A DNA stretch of 13,452 bases from CAZRIE01 sp964600075 (GCA_964600075.1 CAZRIE010000114.1:1-13452), one strand, 5' to 3'; positions 1-7,659 are shown, counted from the stretch's first letter. Notes: generated from the sequence alone by a model not told the origin. Numbers and translations: made by a program.

Positions 1-4
1 AATT

Positions 5-349
5 ATGCCAAGATCAGTAAATGCAGTTGCTTCACGAGCCAGAAGAAAAAAGGTGATGAAGCAAGCCAAAGGTTACTTCGGAAGACGTAAAAACGTATGG
101 ACGGTAGCCAAAAATGCGGTTGAAAAAGCAATGTTATATGCTTATCGCGACAGAAGAAACAAAAAAAGAACCTTTCGTGCCCTATGGATTACCCGTATAA
201 ATGCGGGTGCCCGTTTGCACGGTATGTCCTATTCTCAATTTATGGGGAAAGTAAAAGCTAACGGAATCGAATTGAACCGAAAGGTGCTTGCCGATTTGGC
301 CATGAACCATCCGGAAGCTTTTAAAGCGATAGTTGACAATGTAAAATAG
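5..349 (+). CDS. rplT: 50S ribosomal protein L20
   Basis: L20 binds 23S rRNA early in assembly of the large ribosomal subunit. The 114-residue product has the usual family length and composition: a very basic N-terminal helix (MPRSVNAVASRARRKK, residues 1-16), the conserved KGYFGRRKN stretch (22-30), the RDRRNKKRTFR block (48-58), and the globular RNA-binding C-terminal half with WITRINAGAR (61-70) and a typical ending. The gene begins four bases into the window, so its leader and the infC and rpmI genes that normally precede it lie outside. It ends in TAG and is followed 24 nt later by an intrinsic terminator, which marks the operon end. L20 represses this operon in other bacteria; whether that holds here cannot be judged without the leader. 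Identification is certain. Confidence 0.98.
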   Translation: MPRSVNAVASRARRKKVMKQAKGYFGRRKNVWTVAKNAVEKAMLYAYRDRRNKKRTFRALWITRINAGARLHGMSYSQFMGKVKANGIELNRKVLADLAMNHPEAFKAIVDNVK

Positions 350-373
350 AATAAAGAATATATCTCACTTTAG

Positions 374-406
374 AAAAATCCGATTCGTTATGATTCGGAT
401 TTTTTT
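374..406 (+). terminator. Bidirectional intrinsic terminator between rplT and yjbQ-like gene
   Basis: Perfect 10-bp inverted repeat AAAAATCCGA (374-383) / TCGGATTTTT (395-404) around an 11-nt loop. The right arm continues into a run of seven T on the plus strand (400-406), giving a rho-independent terminator for rplT. On the minus strand the same hairpin ends in the complement of the A run at 374-378, so it can also stop the convergent YjbQ-family gene, whose TAA stop codon (405-407) overlaps the hairpin's T tract. Confidence 0.85.
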
Positions 407-827
407 ATGTTCCGAAAGCAGTGATTACCAAGTTTCTGCCAGAGGCATGGTTTCTGTGTTCACAGAGATAAATGCCCTGCCAGATACCCAAATTCAAGGT
501 GCCGTTTGTAATCGGTATTTGAACCGATGCACCCATTAACGATGCTTTGATATGAGCGGGCATGTCATCAGGGCCCTCGTAGGTATGAATATAGTACGGC
601 GCATCTTCTGGCACCATTTGGTTCATGTGGCTTTCAAAATCGGTGCGTACCGTTGGATCGGCATTTTCGTTGATGGTCAAACTTGCCGAGGTGTGCTTGA
701 TAAATAACTGACACAACCCTGTTCCGATACTCTCAATTTCAGGGAGAGCGTGATCTATTATTTTTGTAATCAGGTGGAAGCCCCTCGGGTATGCCCTGAG
801 CTTAATTTCTTTCTGGTAGAATTTCAT
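405..827 (-). CDS. YjbQ family protein (UPF0047, secondary thiamine-phosphate synthase-like)
   Basis: A 140-residue cytosolic protein of the UPF0047/YjbQ family, usual full length. Family signatures are present in order: HTSASLTINENADP (45-58), the EGPDDMPAHIK block (84-94) and WQGIYLCEHR (116-125), followed by the basic C-terminal strand. The conserved histidines and acidic residues of these motifs are the likely metal or active-site residues. Members such as E. coli YjbQ have weak thiamine-phosphate synthase activity in complementation tests; the true cellular role is unsettled, so I give no gene symbol. The gene is convergent with rplT and stops inside the shared terminator. I found no TAnnTTTG box in the 130 nt upstream. 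The ATG at 827 is preferred because MKFYQKEIKL is a typical family N-terminus. No lesions seen. Confidence 0.92.
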   Translation of the reverse strand: MKFYQKEIKLRAYPRGFHLITKIIDHALPEIESIGTGLCQLFIKHTSASLTINENADPTVRTDFESHMNQMVPEDAPYYIHTYEGPDDMPAHIKASLMGASVQIPITNGTLNLGIWQGIYLCEHRNHASGRNLVITAFGT

Positions 828-877
828 AAAACAGTTTTATTATACCTTCACTGTACTTCAACAATGCCCACTATATA

Positions 878-940
878 TCTTCCTGTCCTCCTGCGTCGTT
901 GTCAGAAACAAGACGGGCACCTCTCTCGGTAGAGGAGGAT
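878..940. repeat. Degenerate extragenic repeat (copy A)
   Basis: Part of the 181-nt gap between the divergent YjbQ-like and HAD genes. It is bounded by a 7-bp inverted repeat, TCCTCCT (886-892) and AGGAGGA (933-939), with a smaller hairpin CCTCT/AGAGG (920-924, 931-935) inside. The stretch from 895 (GTCGTT) to 920 aligns with 4914-4940 in the dnaB/GATase-like gap with about 20 of 26 positions identical and one gap, by hand. I infer a dispersed intergenic element; two weak copies are thin evidence. No coding potential seen. Confidence 0.35.
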
Positions 941-989
941 AAAATTTCAATTTTTCATAAAACTAAACCATAATACCACCTATTACAAA

Positions 990-997
990 TACCTTTG
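990..997 (+). promoter_or_regulatory. Bacteroidota promoter box (-7) of the HAD gene
   Basis: TACCTTTG matches the Bacteroidota -7 consensus TAnnTTTG exactly, 11 nt before the ATG at 1009 and 20 nt before the ATG at 1018. No TTG is present about 20 nt upstream, so only half of the promoter is recognisable. A transcription start a few bases downstream leaves almost no leader for the first ATG and about 15 nt for the second. Confidence 0.5.
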
Positions 998-1008
998 CAG
1001 CTTTAAAA

Positions 1009-1827
1009 ATGATTTCTATGGATCTATCCCAAATAAAAATGGTCGTTACTGATATGGACGGTACGCTTCTGAACTCGAAACATGAAGTCAGTGACCGATT
1101 TTTTGAACTCTTTGAAAAACTCAAAGCCCACAATATTCTTTTTGTAGCGGCAAGCGGAAGGCAATACCACAGTATAATTGAAAAATTGGAGCCTATAAAA
1201 AACGAGATTATCGTTATAGCCGAAAATGGCGGCTTTGCCATTCAAAATGGAACCGAACTTGTTTCTACACCATTAGAAAACGGTGCAAAAAACAAAGTTT
1301 TGGATGTTTTAAGGTCAGTTCAGAATATTCATCCAGTTCTTTGCGGGAAGGACAATGCGTATATTAAAAACGATTCATCGGGCTTTGAGGAAAAGCTACG
1401 GGAATACTATACAGAATACAAGGTTCTCGATGACCTTAAAACCTTCGATGGCGAAATACTCAAAATAGCCATCTATCATTATGAGAGTTCTGAAAAATAT
1501 ATTTATCCCCATGTAGCGCATTTAGAAGGGGATTTAAAGGTCAAAATTTCAGGAGAAAATTGGGTAGACATTTCTAGCCCCGATGCCCATAAGGGATTTG
1601 CACTTCAGATGGTGCAAAAATTAAACAACATTAAACCGGAAGAAACCTTAGTCTTCGGAGACTATAACAACGATTTGGAAATGTTGGCCTTGGCAGATTT
1701 CAGTTTTTCTATGGAAAACGCACACCCGAATGTGAAAGAAGCTGCCAATTATACTACGTCGAGTAATGATGATTTTGGCGTGGAACGGATTCTTGAAAAA
1801 TTACTATCGGAGCGAACATTATACTAA
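1009..1827 (+). CDS. Cof-type HAD-IIB family hydrolase (phosphatase)
   Basis: A cytosolic haloacid-dehalogenase-superfamily phosphatase of the Cof/YbiV type, which hydrolyses phosphate esters of sugars or cofactors; the substrate cannot be read from sequence. Of 272 residues, motif I is DMDGT (D15 nucleophile, D17 acid/base), motif II is the serine of AASGRQ (S49), motif III is K195 in the HKGFAL stretch, and motif IV is GDYNND (217-222) with the metal-binding aspartates. The C2B-type cap lies between about 85 and 185. Two in-frame ATGs compete: 1009 (MISMDLSQ) and 1018 (MDLSQIK). The promoter box at 990-997 favours the second slightly; the longer is listed. No partner gene is adjacent on the same strand. 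The 3' end overlaps the convergent hexosaminidase by 4 nt. Gene intact. Confidence 0.93.
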   Translation: MISMDLSQIKMVVTDMDGTLLNSKHEVSDRFFELFEKLKAHNILFVAASGRQYHSIIEKLEPIKNEIIVIAENGGFAIQNGTELVSTPLENGAKNKVLDVLRSVQNIHPVLCGKDNAYIKNDSSGFEEKLREYYTEYKVLDDLKTFDGEILKIAIYHYESSEKYIYPHVAHLEGDLKVKISGENWVDISSPDAHKGFALQMVQKLNNIKPEETLVFGDYNNDLEMLALADFSFSMENAHPNVKEAANYTTSSNDDFGVERILEKLLSERTLY

Positions 1828-3434
1828 TCTTTTTTCATCTGAACTGGCTCCGGTATTTCGTTCGGCCGTATCGGATTATAGTGGTATAACCCTTCCTTTT
1901 TGTATAATTCTAAATGACTTTTTAATCTTTCTTCGAAGGCAGGATAATCGGTTCTCACCGTTGTCCAGGAAGATTCAGCTAGTGCAGCTATCCTCGGAAA
2001 AAGTAAATAGTCAAGACGTGCTTCACTGTCGACGGTTTCCGTCCATAAATTGCCTTGTACCCCTAAAATCTGGTCCCCGTAGTTTTTACCCTTGGTTACC
2101 GAATTCACATCAAAGTTATAAACCGCCTCGATTGGGCTAAATGCTCCTGCCCATTTACGGCCCGATATGTGGTTTTCATCTTGAACGAAGTCAAAATAAT
2201 AAGGTATTCTAGGGCAGATAACGGTAGCAAAACCATTTTCCAGTGCCTTTGTTAGCTGTTCAGGTTTGTCATGCCTCCACCAGAAAATAATTGTTTTATC
2301 TTTTGGCAAATCACTTTCCGCTAACTCATCCCAGGCCAAGACCTTGGCATTCATCTTAAAAACCGAATCGGCCATTCGCTCCATAAAATAATGTTCCAAA
2401 TCTTTTAATCCGCTTATTTCTTGAGCTTTCATAAAAGCGGCAATATTTTTATCAGTAGCCCATTTTTCATTTCCAAAACTCACCTCATCACCACCAAGAT
2501 GCAGCATATTTGAAGGAAACATCACATTGGTCTCCCTCAAAATTGATGTGAGATAATCGTAAGTACCTTCTTTAGCCGGATTAAAGGTAAACTCAGGGTA
2601 TTTCTCACTTCCACCTCCACTAAATTCAGGATAGGCCTTATTCGCCGCAGTTGCATGCCCTGGCATATCAATTTCCGGGATTACTTTAATATTCAACTTT
2701 TCTGCATAATCGACTATGCGATTAATTTGCTGCTGGGTATAGTATTGTGCCGGGGCATTAGGTTCAAAATGGTCACCAATACCACCTACTAGGGCTAAAT
2801 TTGGGTACTTTAAAATCTCTAATCTCCACCCCGTTGAATCGGTTAAATGCCAGTGTAGAACGTTCAATTTATAAAAGGCCATCCAGTCAAGAATAGATAG
2901 TATTTTTTCCTCGGGAATAAAGAACCTTGAAACATCGAGCATCAGCCCACGCCATTCATAATGTGGTGCGTCCTTAATTTCCCATGATGAAATTTGAAGT
3001 TTTCCATCATTAGGTTCATTTTCCAATAGTAACTGCAAAAGACTGACAGTGCCATAAAAAATTCCCGAAACGGAAGTACCGGAAATATTGATGCCGTTTG
3101 ATTTAATGGATAATCTATATTCTTCTTCAACGACCGGCTCTCCCTCCTTTAAATCTAAATAAACAGTATATTCTTTTTTATTTTTTGAAGTATCGAAAGG
3201 TAAAGAAATTGAAGTACGCTTAAGTATTTGGTATCTAAAGTAAGATGCAACTTCTTCTAATCGCTCGGAGGATATTACCACACTTGTATTGGAATTCAAT
3301 TGAAACTGACCTTCAGCTTGAAAGGCCTTTGTGGGCTTCGGGATAATGGGGCATTGCCCGTTGACAGCCGAGAAAAGGATAAAAACACTAAAAAAAAGAA
3401 GGTGCGAACGTAACTTGAACTTTTGGTTTTTCAT
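1824..3434 (-). CDS. Secreted beta-N-acetylhexosaminidase, glycoside hydrolase family 20
   Basis: Removes terminal beta-linked GlcNAc or GalNAc from chitin oligomers, glycans or peptidoglycan fragments by substrate-assisted catalysis. Of 536 residues, 1-26 are a signal peptide (basic start, hydrophobic 11-23, cut near G26), then a GH20b N-terminal domain (about 28-155) and the TIM-barrel catalytic domain (about 158-500). Visible motifs are WRGLMLDVSR (161-170), HWHLTDSTGWR (194-204), EIDMPGH (254-260), the catalytic pair D316-E317 in HLGGDEV, tryptophans W385/W386, and GVQGNLWTE (458-466). The residue before the early cysteine is Q, so this is not a good lipobox; no C-terminal T9SS sorting domain is visible. 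It probably acts in the periplasm or outside the cell. It starts 57 nt after the upstream GATase-like gene with no promoter box between, so co-transcription is likely. The 3' end is convergent with the HAD gene. Confidence 0.95.
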   Translation of the reverse strand: MKNQKFKLRSHLLFFSVFILFSAVNGQCPIIPKPTKAFQAEGQFQLNSNTSVVISSERLEEVASYFRYQILKRTSISLPFDTSKNKKEYTVYLDLKEGEPVVEEEYRLSIKSNGINISGTSVSGIFYGTVSLLQLLLENEPNDGKLQISSWEIKDAPHYEWRGLMLDVSRFFIPEEKILSILDWMAFYKLNVLHWHLTDSTGWRLEILKYPNLALVGGIGDHFEPNAPAQYYTQQQINRIVDYAEKLNIKVIPEIDMPGHATAANKAYPEFSGGGSEKYPEFTFNPAKEGTYDYLTSILRETNVMFPSNMLHLGGDEVSFGNEKWATDKNIAAFMKAQEISGLKDLEHYFMERMADSVFKMNAKVLAWDELAESDLPKDKTIIFWWRHDKPEQLTKALENGFATVICPRIPYYFDFVQDENHISGRKWAGAFSPIEAVYNFDVNSVTKGKNYGDQILGVQGNLWTETVDSEARLDYLLFPRIAALAESSWTTVRTDYPAFEERLKSHLELYKKEGLYHYNPIRPNEIPEPVQMKKD

Positions 3435-3491
3435 TGGTCAGAAAATCACAGTTTCATATTGTGTATACTACAGATTCAGATGTCGAATATA

Positions 3492-4757
3492 CTATGTTTT
3501 CTGCTTTTTCTTTCGTGCAGCCGGAAATAACACATTATTCAAAATTAATCTATAGCCAGGAGAATTTGGATGTAGCTCTAACTCTGTTTTAGGGTCCCCT
3601 ACTCGATGCTGGTAATCTTCTGGGTCGTGCCCCCCGTAGAAGGTAAAAAAGCCTTTTCCTTTTATACCATGAATGTAACGGGCCTCGCCATTGAGCTTAT
3701 TCTCACCCAACACCAGTACAGTAGGTTTGACCGCATCCCTAGTAAAAGATGTAGTCTGGCCCATAAAACCTTTGACCAAGGCGGTATGGTTCTGACATAG
3801 CATTGTGGGTACAGCATCCCATTTTGCAGAGAAATCCATCAACGAAAAATAGTCCGATTCTTTGGGAACGTTACCGCGCTTGTTTGTCATATCGATAGAA
3901 GAAAACTCATATTTTAAAGGACTGCGCTCCAATACGAAATCGGTAAACGCGAAAGTTTTGCTGAAATCGAGCCGACTCTGATAATTAGCATCGGAGGGAT
4001 CACCGTCGAACATCGGTTCACAGATATCTACACCTTCCGCAGAAAGTGCAATATCAAAACTATCGGTCGCAGAACACATGGCGAACATAAACCCGCCACC
4101 GATGACATAGTTCCTGATTTTTTGGGCGACGGCACTTTTTTCATCTGAAACTTTTGTATAGCCCAGTTTTGTAGCCAAAACTTCGGCTCCCTGTTTCTGT
4201 TCAATGTACCACGGAGCGGTACGATAGGCACCGTAAAACTTCCCATATTGGCCCGTAAAGTCTTCATGGTGCAGATGTAACCAATCATAAATTGCCAATT
4301 TATCTCCCAAAACCTCTTCGTCATAAACGGTAACATAAGGTATTTCGGCATAGGCCAAAACCATGGTCACCGCATCGTCCCAGGGTTGGTTTCCTTTGGG
4401 AGAATATACGGCTACCTTTGGCGCTTTCTCTAAAATAACGGCTTCCTGGTTTTGTGATGGGCTGCTGATTCCTTCCAAAATCGATTGTGCCTGACCATCG
4501 GATACTACCTCAAAGGAAACCCCTCTAATCTGACATTCCTTGCGAATAGCATCCCCATCTGGCAATAAAAAGGAACCGCCCCGATAGTTTAGCAACCATT
4601 GTACCTTTTGTTGTTTGGTCAGGACCCAATAGGTGATTCCATAGGCTTTTAAATGGTTCTTTTGGCTTTCGGCATCCATGGGGATGAGGATGGAAGATGC
4701 ATTCATATGCAGGATAGAAAACAGAGCAACGAGAAAAGAGAAAAGAAACCTGTTCAT
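3492..4757 (-). CDS. Secreted GATase-like protein (of a type sometimes labelled asparagine synthetase B)
   Basis: A 421-residue protein with a signal peptide (about 1-21), so not cytosolic. I recall relatives in Flavobacteriia carrying the name asparagine synthetase B, but no N-terminal catalytic Cys2, PP-loop SGGxDS motif or other AsnB feature is present. A short N-terminal segment (22-85, with tryptophan- and tyrosine-rich stretches) is followed from about 112 by a Rossmann-like region starting KVAVYSP. Within this, GGGFMFAMCSATDSFD (220-235) looks like a nucleophile elbow with C228, and GGHDPEDYQH (375-384) resembles the His-x-Glu end of class I amidotransferase-like or ThuA/BPL_N-like folds. 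I infer a GATase-like fold; activity and substrate are unknown. The C-terminus is basic (RKKKQK). A TATCTTTG box lies upstream, and the hexosaminidase follows 57 nt downstream, probably in the same transcript. Gene intact. Confidence 0.8.
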   Translation of the reverse strand: MNRFLFSFLVALFSILHMNASSILIPMDAESQKNHLKAYGITYWVLTKQQKVQWLLNYRGGSFLLPDGDAIRKECQIRGVSFEVVSDGQAQSILEGISSPSQNQEAVILEKAPKVAVYSPKGNQPWDDAVTMVLAYAEIPYVTVYDEEVLGDKLAIYDWLHLHHEDFTGQYGKFYGAYRTAPWYIEQKQGAEVLATKLGYTKVSDEKSAVAQKIRNYVIGGGFMFAMCSATDSFDIALSAEGVDICEPMFDGDPSDANYQSRLDFSKTFAFTDFVLERSPLKYEFSSIDMTNKRGNVPKESDYFSLMDFSAKWDAVPTMLCQNHTALVKGFMGQTTSFTRDAVKPTVLVLGENKLNGEARYIHGIKGKGFFTFYGGHDPEDYQHRVGDPKTELELHPNSPGYRLILNNVLFPAARKKKQKT

Positions 4758-4782
4758 TTAAATGCCTTTGTGGGCTAGTTTT

Positions 4783-4790
4783 CAAAGATA
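4783..4790 (-). promoter_or_regulatory. Bacteroidota promoter box (-7) of the secreted GATase-like gene
   Basis: On the minus strand this reads TATCTTTG, an exact TAnnTTTG match, 25 nt before the start codon at 4757. No TTG is found at the expected distance further upstream. It probably drives this gene and the following hexosaminidase. Confidence 0.5.
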
Positions 4791-4860
4791 GCTGAAAAAC
4801 GGGTGTATTGGATTTAGGGCGAAGTTAAAGATTTTAGAAAATAACATTTCAAAGTCAGGT

Positions 4861-4960
4861 TTTCGGCATTCCGAAAGACACCTCTAAAGTTATGCATTCC
4901 TCTCACTCCTATTGTCGTTCGTCGAAAGCAAGAAAGGGACAATCCCTACGAACAACTACA
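4861..4960. repeat. Hairpin and degenerate extragenic repeat (copy B) downstream of dnaB
   Basis: Lies in the 244-nt gap between dnaB and the GATase-like gene. It holds a perfect hairpin TTTCGG-CATT-CCGAAA (4861-4876) without a T tract, then a segment (4914-4940) resembling copy A at 895-920, with its own imperfect inverted repeat GTCGTTCGT (4914-4922) / ACGAACAAC (4948-4956; 8 of 9 pairs). These may contribute to dnaB 3'-end formation. No coding remnant seen in either strand. Confidence 0.35.
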
Positions 4961-5001
4961 TCACAAAAATTAAATTTGATACTTGAATTTGCGCCTGAAC
5001 T

Positions 5002-6549
5002 TTAAAAAGGAACATCATCATCACCTGGAACAAAACCATCGTTCATCGAACTCCCAAAAGCTTCATTAGCGTCTGGAAGGTTTTTTGTGATAAACGGATT
5101 GTCTTCGTTGTCGTTCATCTTGGACTGGAACTCGAAAGGCGAGTCAAAATCGTCTAGATTATCGAATTTACCGAGTTGCCCGATGAATTTTAATCGAATA
5201 CTGTCAAGTCCACCGTTACGGTGCTTGGCGACAATAAATTCGGCCTGACCTTGCGTCGGGCTACGTTCCTCATCGTCCCATTCATCGATTTTGTAATATT
5301 CAGGCCTGTAGATGAAAGATACAATATCGGCATCTTGCTCAATAGCTCCAGATTCCCGAAGGTCGGAAAGCAAAGGCCTTTTGCTTCCTCCACGAGTTTC
5401 AACTGCACGCGATAGCTGTGAAAGGGCAATTACCGGTACGTTCAATTCTTTCGCCAAAGCTTTTAGGTTTCTTGAGATGGTAGAAATCTCCTGTTCGCGG
5501 TTACCTCCTTTTTGACTTCCTCCGGCGGTCATCAACTGCAAATAATCGATAATTATCAATTTAATACCGTGCTGTGAAGCCAAACGTCTTGCCTTTGCTC
5601 GAAGGTCAAAAATCGATAGCGACGGCGTATCGTCAATGAATAGTGGTGCTTTTTCCAACGATTTAACTTTGACATTCAATTGCTCCCATTCGTGCTTCTC
5701 TAATTTCCCGGTTCGGAGTTTCTCTGATGACAATCCTGTTTCGGATGAAATCAAACGAGTTATCAACTGTACCGACGACATTTCACAGGAGAAGAAAGCC
5801 ACGGGAATGTTGTTATTCACCGCCATGTTGCGCGCCATTGAAAGCGTAAGAGCCGTTTTACCCATCCCAGGCCGTGCGGCAACAATAATCAAATCGCTGG
5901 GCTGCCAACCAGAAGTTAATTTATCGACCTTGTCAAAACCTGACGGAACTCCACTAAGCCCCTCTTTATTGGCAATTTCCTCAATGCGTTTTTTAGCCTG
6001 GATCACTAAATTTTGAGCCGTTTCAGCAGAACGTTTTAGGTTGCCTTGGGTGACATCGTACAGCTTCGATTCGGCGTTGTCGAGCAGGTCAAAAACATCG
6101 GTGGCCTCATCATATGCTTCCTCAATAATTTCGTTGGAAATCTTGATTAAACTACGCTGAATGTACTTCTGCAGAATAATGCGGGCATGGAACTCGATAT
6201 GGGCCGAAGAGGCCACTTTTTGGGTGAGTTTTATGAGGTAAAAATCGCCTCCAATGGACTCCAACTTCCCATCTTTCTTTAACTGGGAAGAAACTGTTAA
6301 TAAATCAACGGGTTCAGAGGTTTCGAACAATTTGAAGATGGCTTCGTAAATGTGTCGATGCGCATCTTTATAAAAAACATCAGGATGTAGGATATCTATT
6401 ACTTCATCGACCCCTTTCCTATCAATCATCATAGCCCCAAGCACAACCTCCTCTAAATCAACTGATTGAGGCGGAATTTTCCCACGCTCCAAATTGATTA
6501 AGGTCGATTTGTCAATCTTGCGACCGATAAGGGGTTGTGTTCTTTCCAT
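5002..6549 (-). CDS. dnaB: Replicative DNA helicase DnaB
   Basis: Hexameric ATP-driven helicase that unwinds DNA at the replication fork. The 515 residues hold an N-terminal helical domain (about 28-170), a linker, and the RecA-like DnaB_C domain (about 195-465). Walker A is ARPGMGKT (225-232), Walker B is LIIIDYLQL (331-339), and the SDLRESGAIEQDAD block (395-408) is the family signature. The start is the ATG at 6549 (MERTQPLIGRKIDKS, a typical flavobacterial N-terminus); reading can extend six codons up to a TTG at 6567, but that adds MYTFVP and overlaps a possible promoter. After the core comes an acidic, low-complexity tail ending GDDDVPF, resembling the C-terminal tip of SSB. It is separated from accA by a strong terminator, so it is a unit of its own. 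An imperfect -7 box (TACTTTCG, 6555-6562) lies just upstream, implying a very short leader. Confidence 0.98.
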   Translation of the reverse strand: MERTQPLIGRKIDKSTLINLERGKIPPQSVDLEEVVLGAMMIDRKGVDEVIDILHPDVFYKDAHRHIYEAIFKLFETSEPVDLLTVSSQLKKDGKLESIGGDFYLIKLTQKVASSAHIEFHARIILQKYIQRSLIKISNEIIEEAYDEATDVFDLLDNAESKLYDVTQGNLKRSAETAQNLVIQAKKRIEEIANKEGLSGVPSGFDKVDKLTSGWQPSDLIIVAARPGMGKTALTLSMARNMAVNNNIPVAFFSCEMSSVQLITRLISSETGLSSEKLRTGKLEKHEWEQLNVKVKSLEKAPLFIDDTPSLSIFDLRAKARRLASQHGIKLIIIDYLQLMTAGGSQKGGNREQEISTISRNLKALAKELNVPVIALSQLSRAVETRGGSKRPLLSDLRESGAIEQDADIVSFIYRPEYYKIDEWDDEERSPTQGQAEFIVAKHRNGGLDSIRLKFIGQLGKFDNLDDFDSPFEFQSKMNDNEDNPFITKNLPDANEAFGSSMNDGFVPGDDDVPF

Positions 6550-6648
6550 GGGTACGAAAGTATACAATTAACATTAGCTTAACCTGAACTATAATTCACA
6601 GGTATTCAACAATTGCATGTTGATAAGTTACGATTTTGTGTTGATAAC

Positions 6649-6682
6649 AAAAAAAATCTGGAGAATACATTCTCCAGATTTT
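6649..6682 (-). terminator. Intrinsic terminator of accA
   Basis: Perfect 14-bp inverted repeat (6653-6666 and 6669-6682) with a two-base loop; the core is ATCTGGAGAAT / ATTCTCCAGAT. Read on the minus strand it is followed by eight T (complement of 6649-6656). It starts 23 nt after the accA stop codon and ends about 100 nt before dnaB, so it separates the two genes. This is the strongest terminator in the window. Confidence 0.92.
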
Positions 6683-6705
6683 CGTGAGCTTGATAAAATG
6701 GTCAG

Positions 6706-7659
6706 TTAACCGTTAAAAACACCCATTTGAGCGTACTTTTCCATTCTCTGATTCACCAATTCCTTTGGGGATAACTTTTCGAGTTGTTCAAATTGCACCT
6801 TAATTTTATTCTTTACGATTTCAAAAGTTTTTTCGCGATTTGCATGTGCGCCGCCAGCAGGTTCGCGAACAATTTCGTCGATCAGCTTCAGTCTTTTCAT
6901 ATCAGTGGCAGTTAGTTTTAAAGCATCGGCAGCGATTTCTTTGTACTCCCAACTCCTCCATAAAATCGATGAACAAGACTCAGGTGAAATTACTGAATAC
7001 CAAGTATTCTCCAGCATTAAAACTTTATCGCCCACGCCAATACCCAAAGCACCACCAGAGGCACCTTCACCAATAATTACTACGATAATCGGAACCTTTA
7101 GGCGAGTCATTTCCAAAATATTTCGGGCAATGGCCTCCCCTTGACCGCGCTCCTCCGCTTCGATACCTGGGTACGCACCCGGAGTATCGATCAAGCACAC
7201 CACAGGAATCTCAAATTTTTCGGCAGATTTCATCAATCGTAATGCTTTACGATAACCTTCTGGGTTGGCCATACCGAAGTTTCGGTATTGTCTGGTCTTT
7301 GTGTTATAACCTTTTTGCTGACCTATAAACATATAACTTTGGTCACCAATTTTTCCAAGACCGCCAATCATAGCCTTATCATCTTTTACATTGCGATCCC
7401 CATGCAATTCTAAAAAAGAATCGCCGCAGATAGCATTAATATAATCTAAGGTATAGGGTCTGTTGGGGTGTCGAGACAACTGTACTCGCTGCCATGCGGT
7501 AAGGTTCTTATAAATGTCCTTGCGGGTTTCCACTAGCTTTTTTTCAATCTGCTTGCAGGTCTCGGTGACATCGACATCGCTCTCCTCTCCGATTACCATG
7601 CACTTGTCCAGTTGATCTTCAAGTTCTTTTATAGGGAGTTCAAAATCGAGATATTCCAT
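6706..7659 (-). CDS. accA: Acetyl-CoA carboxylase carboxyltransferase subunit alpha
   Basis: AccA, with AccD, moves the carboxyl group from carboxybiotin (on AccB) to acetyl-CoA, making malonyl-CoA for fatty-acid synthesis in the cytosol. The 317 residues match the usual length. An N-terminal helical segment (1-60) precedes the crotonase-like domain; visible signatures are the HPNRPYTLDYI stretch (64-74), ELHGDR (84-89), the FGMANPEGYRKALRL run (128-142), DTPGAYPG (158-165), and the oxyanion-hole region GEGASGGALGIGVGD (197-211). accD, accB and accC are not in the window. A TATATTTG box lies 26 nt upstream, inside the tail region of the broken EamA gene, and a strong terminator follows, so accA can be expressed alone. 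No anomalies. Confidence 0.98.
   Translation of the reverse strand: MEYLDFELPIKELEDQLDKCMVIGEESDVDVTETCKQIEKKLVETRKDIYKNLTAWQRVQLSRHPNRPYTLDYINAICGDSFLELHGDRNVKDDKAMIGGLGKIGDQSYMFIGQQKGYNTKTRQYRNFGMANPEGYRKALRLMKSAEKFEIPVVCLIDTPGAYPGIEAEERGQGEAIARNILEMTRLKVPIIVVIIGEGASGGALGIGVGDKVLMLENTWYSVISPESCSSILWRSWEYKEIAADALKLTATDMKRLKLIDEIVREPAGGAHANREKTFEIVKNKIKVQFEQLEKLSPKELVNQRMEKYAQMGVFNG

Noticed and set aside
750..932. A 60-codon plus-strand frame starting within the YjbQ-family gene and running into the upstream gap.
   Set aside because: It is antisense to a well-supported gene for nearly half of its length, then enters repeat sequence, with no family features.
3343..3434. Lipoprotein signal (Cys28) in the hexosaminidase.
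   Set aside because: The -1 residue is Gln and the -2 residue Gly, which does not fit the lipobox; a signal peptidase I site fits better.
3492..4757. Asparagine synthetase B function.
   Set aside because: No catalytic Cys2, no PP-loop SGGxDS, and a signal peptide. The name is not supported by sequence.
4861..4876. Intrinsic terminator of dnaB at the TTTCGG/CCGAAA hairpin.
   Set aside because: No T tract follows on the minus strand; kept only as a hairpin.
6549..6567. TTG start for DnaB adding MYTFVP.
   Set aside because: Non-ATG codon, extra residues atypical for the family, and MERTQ is the usual beginning.
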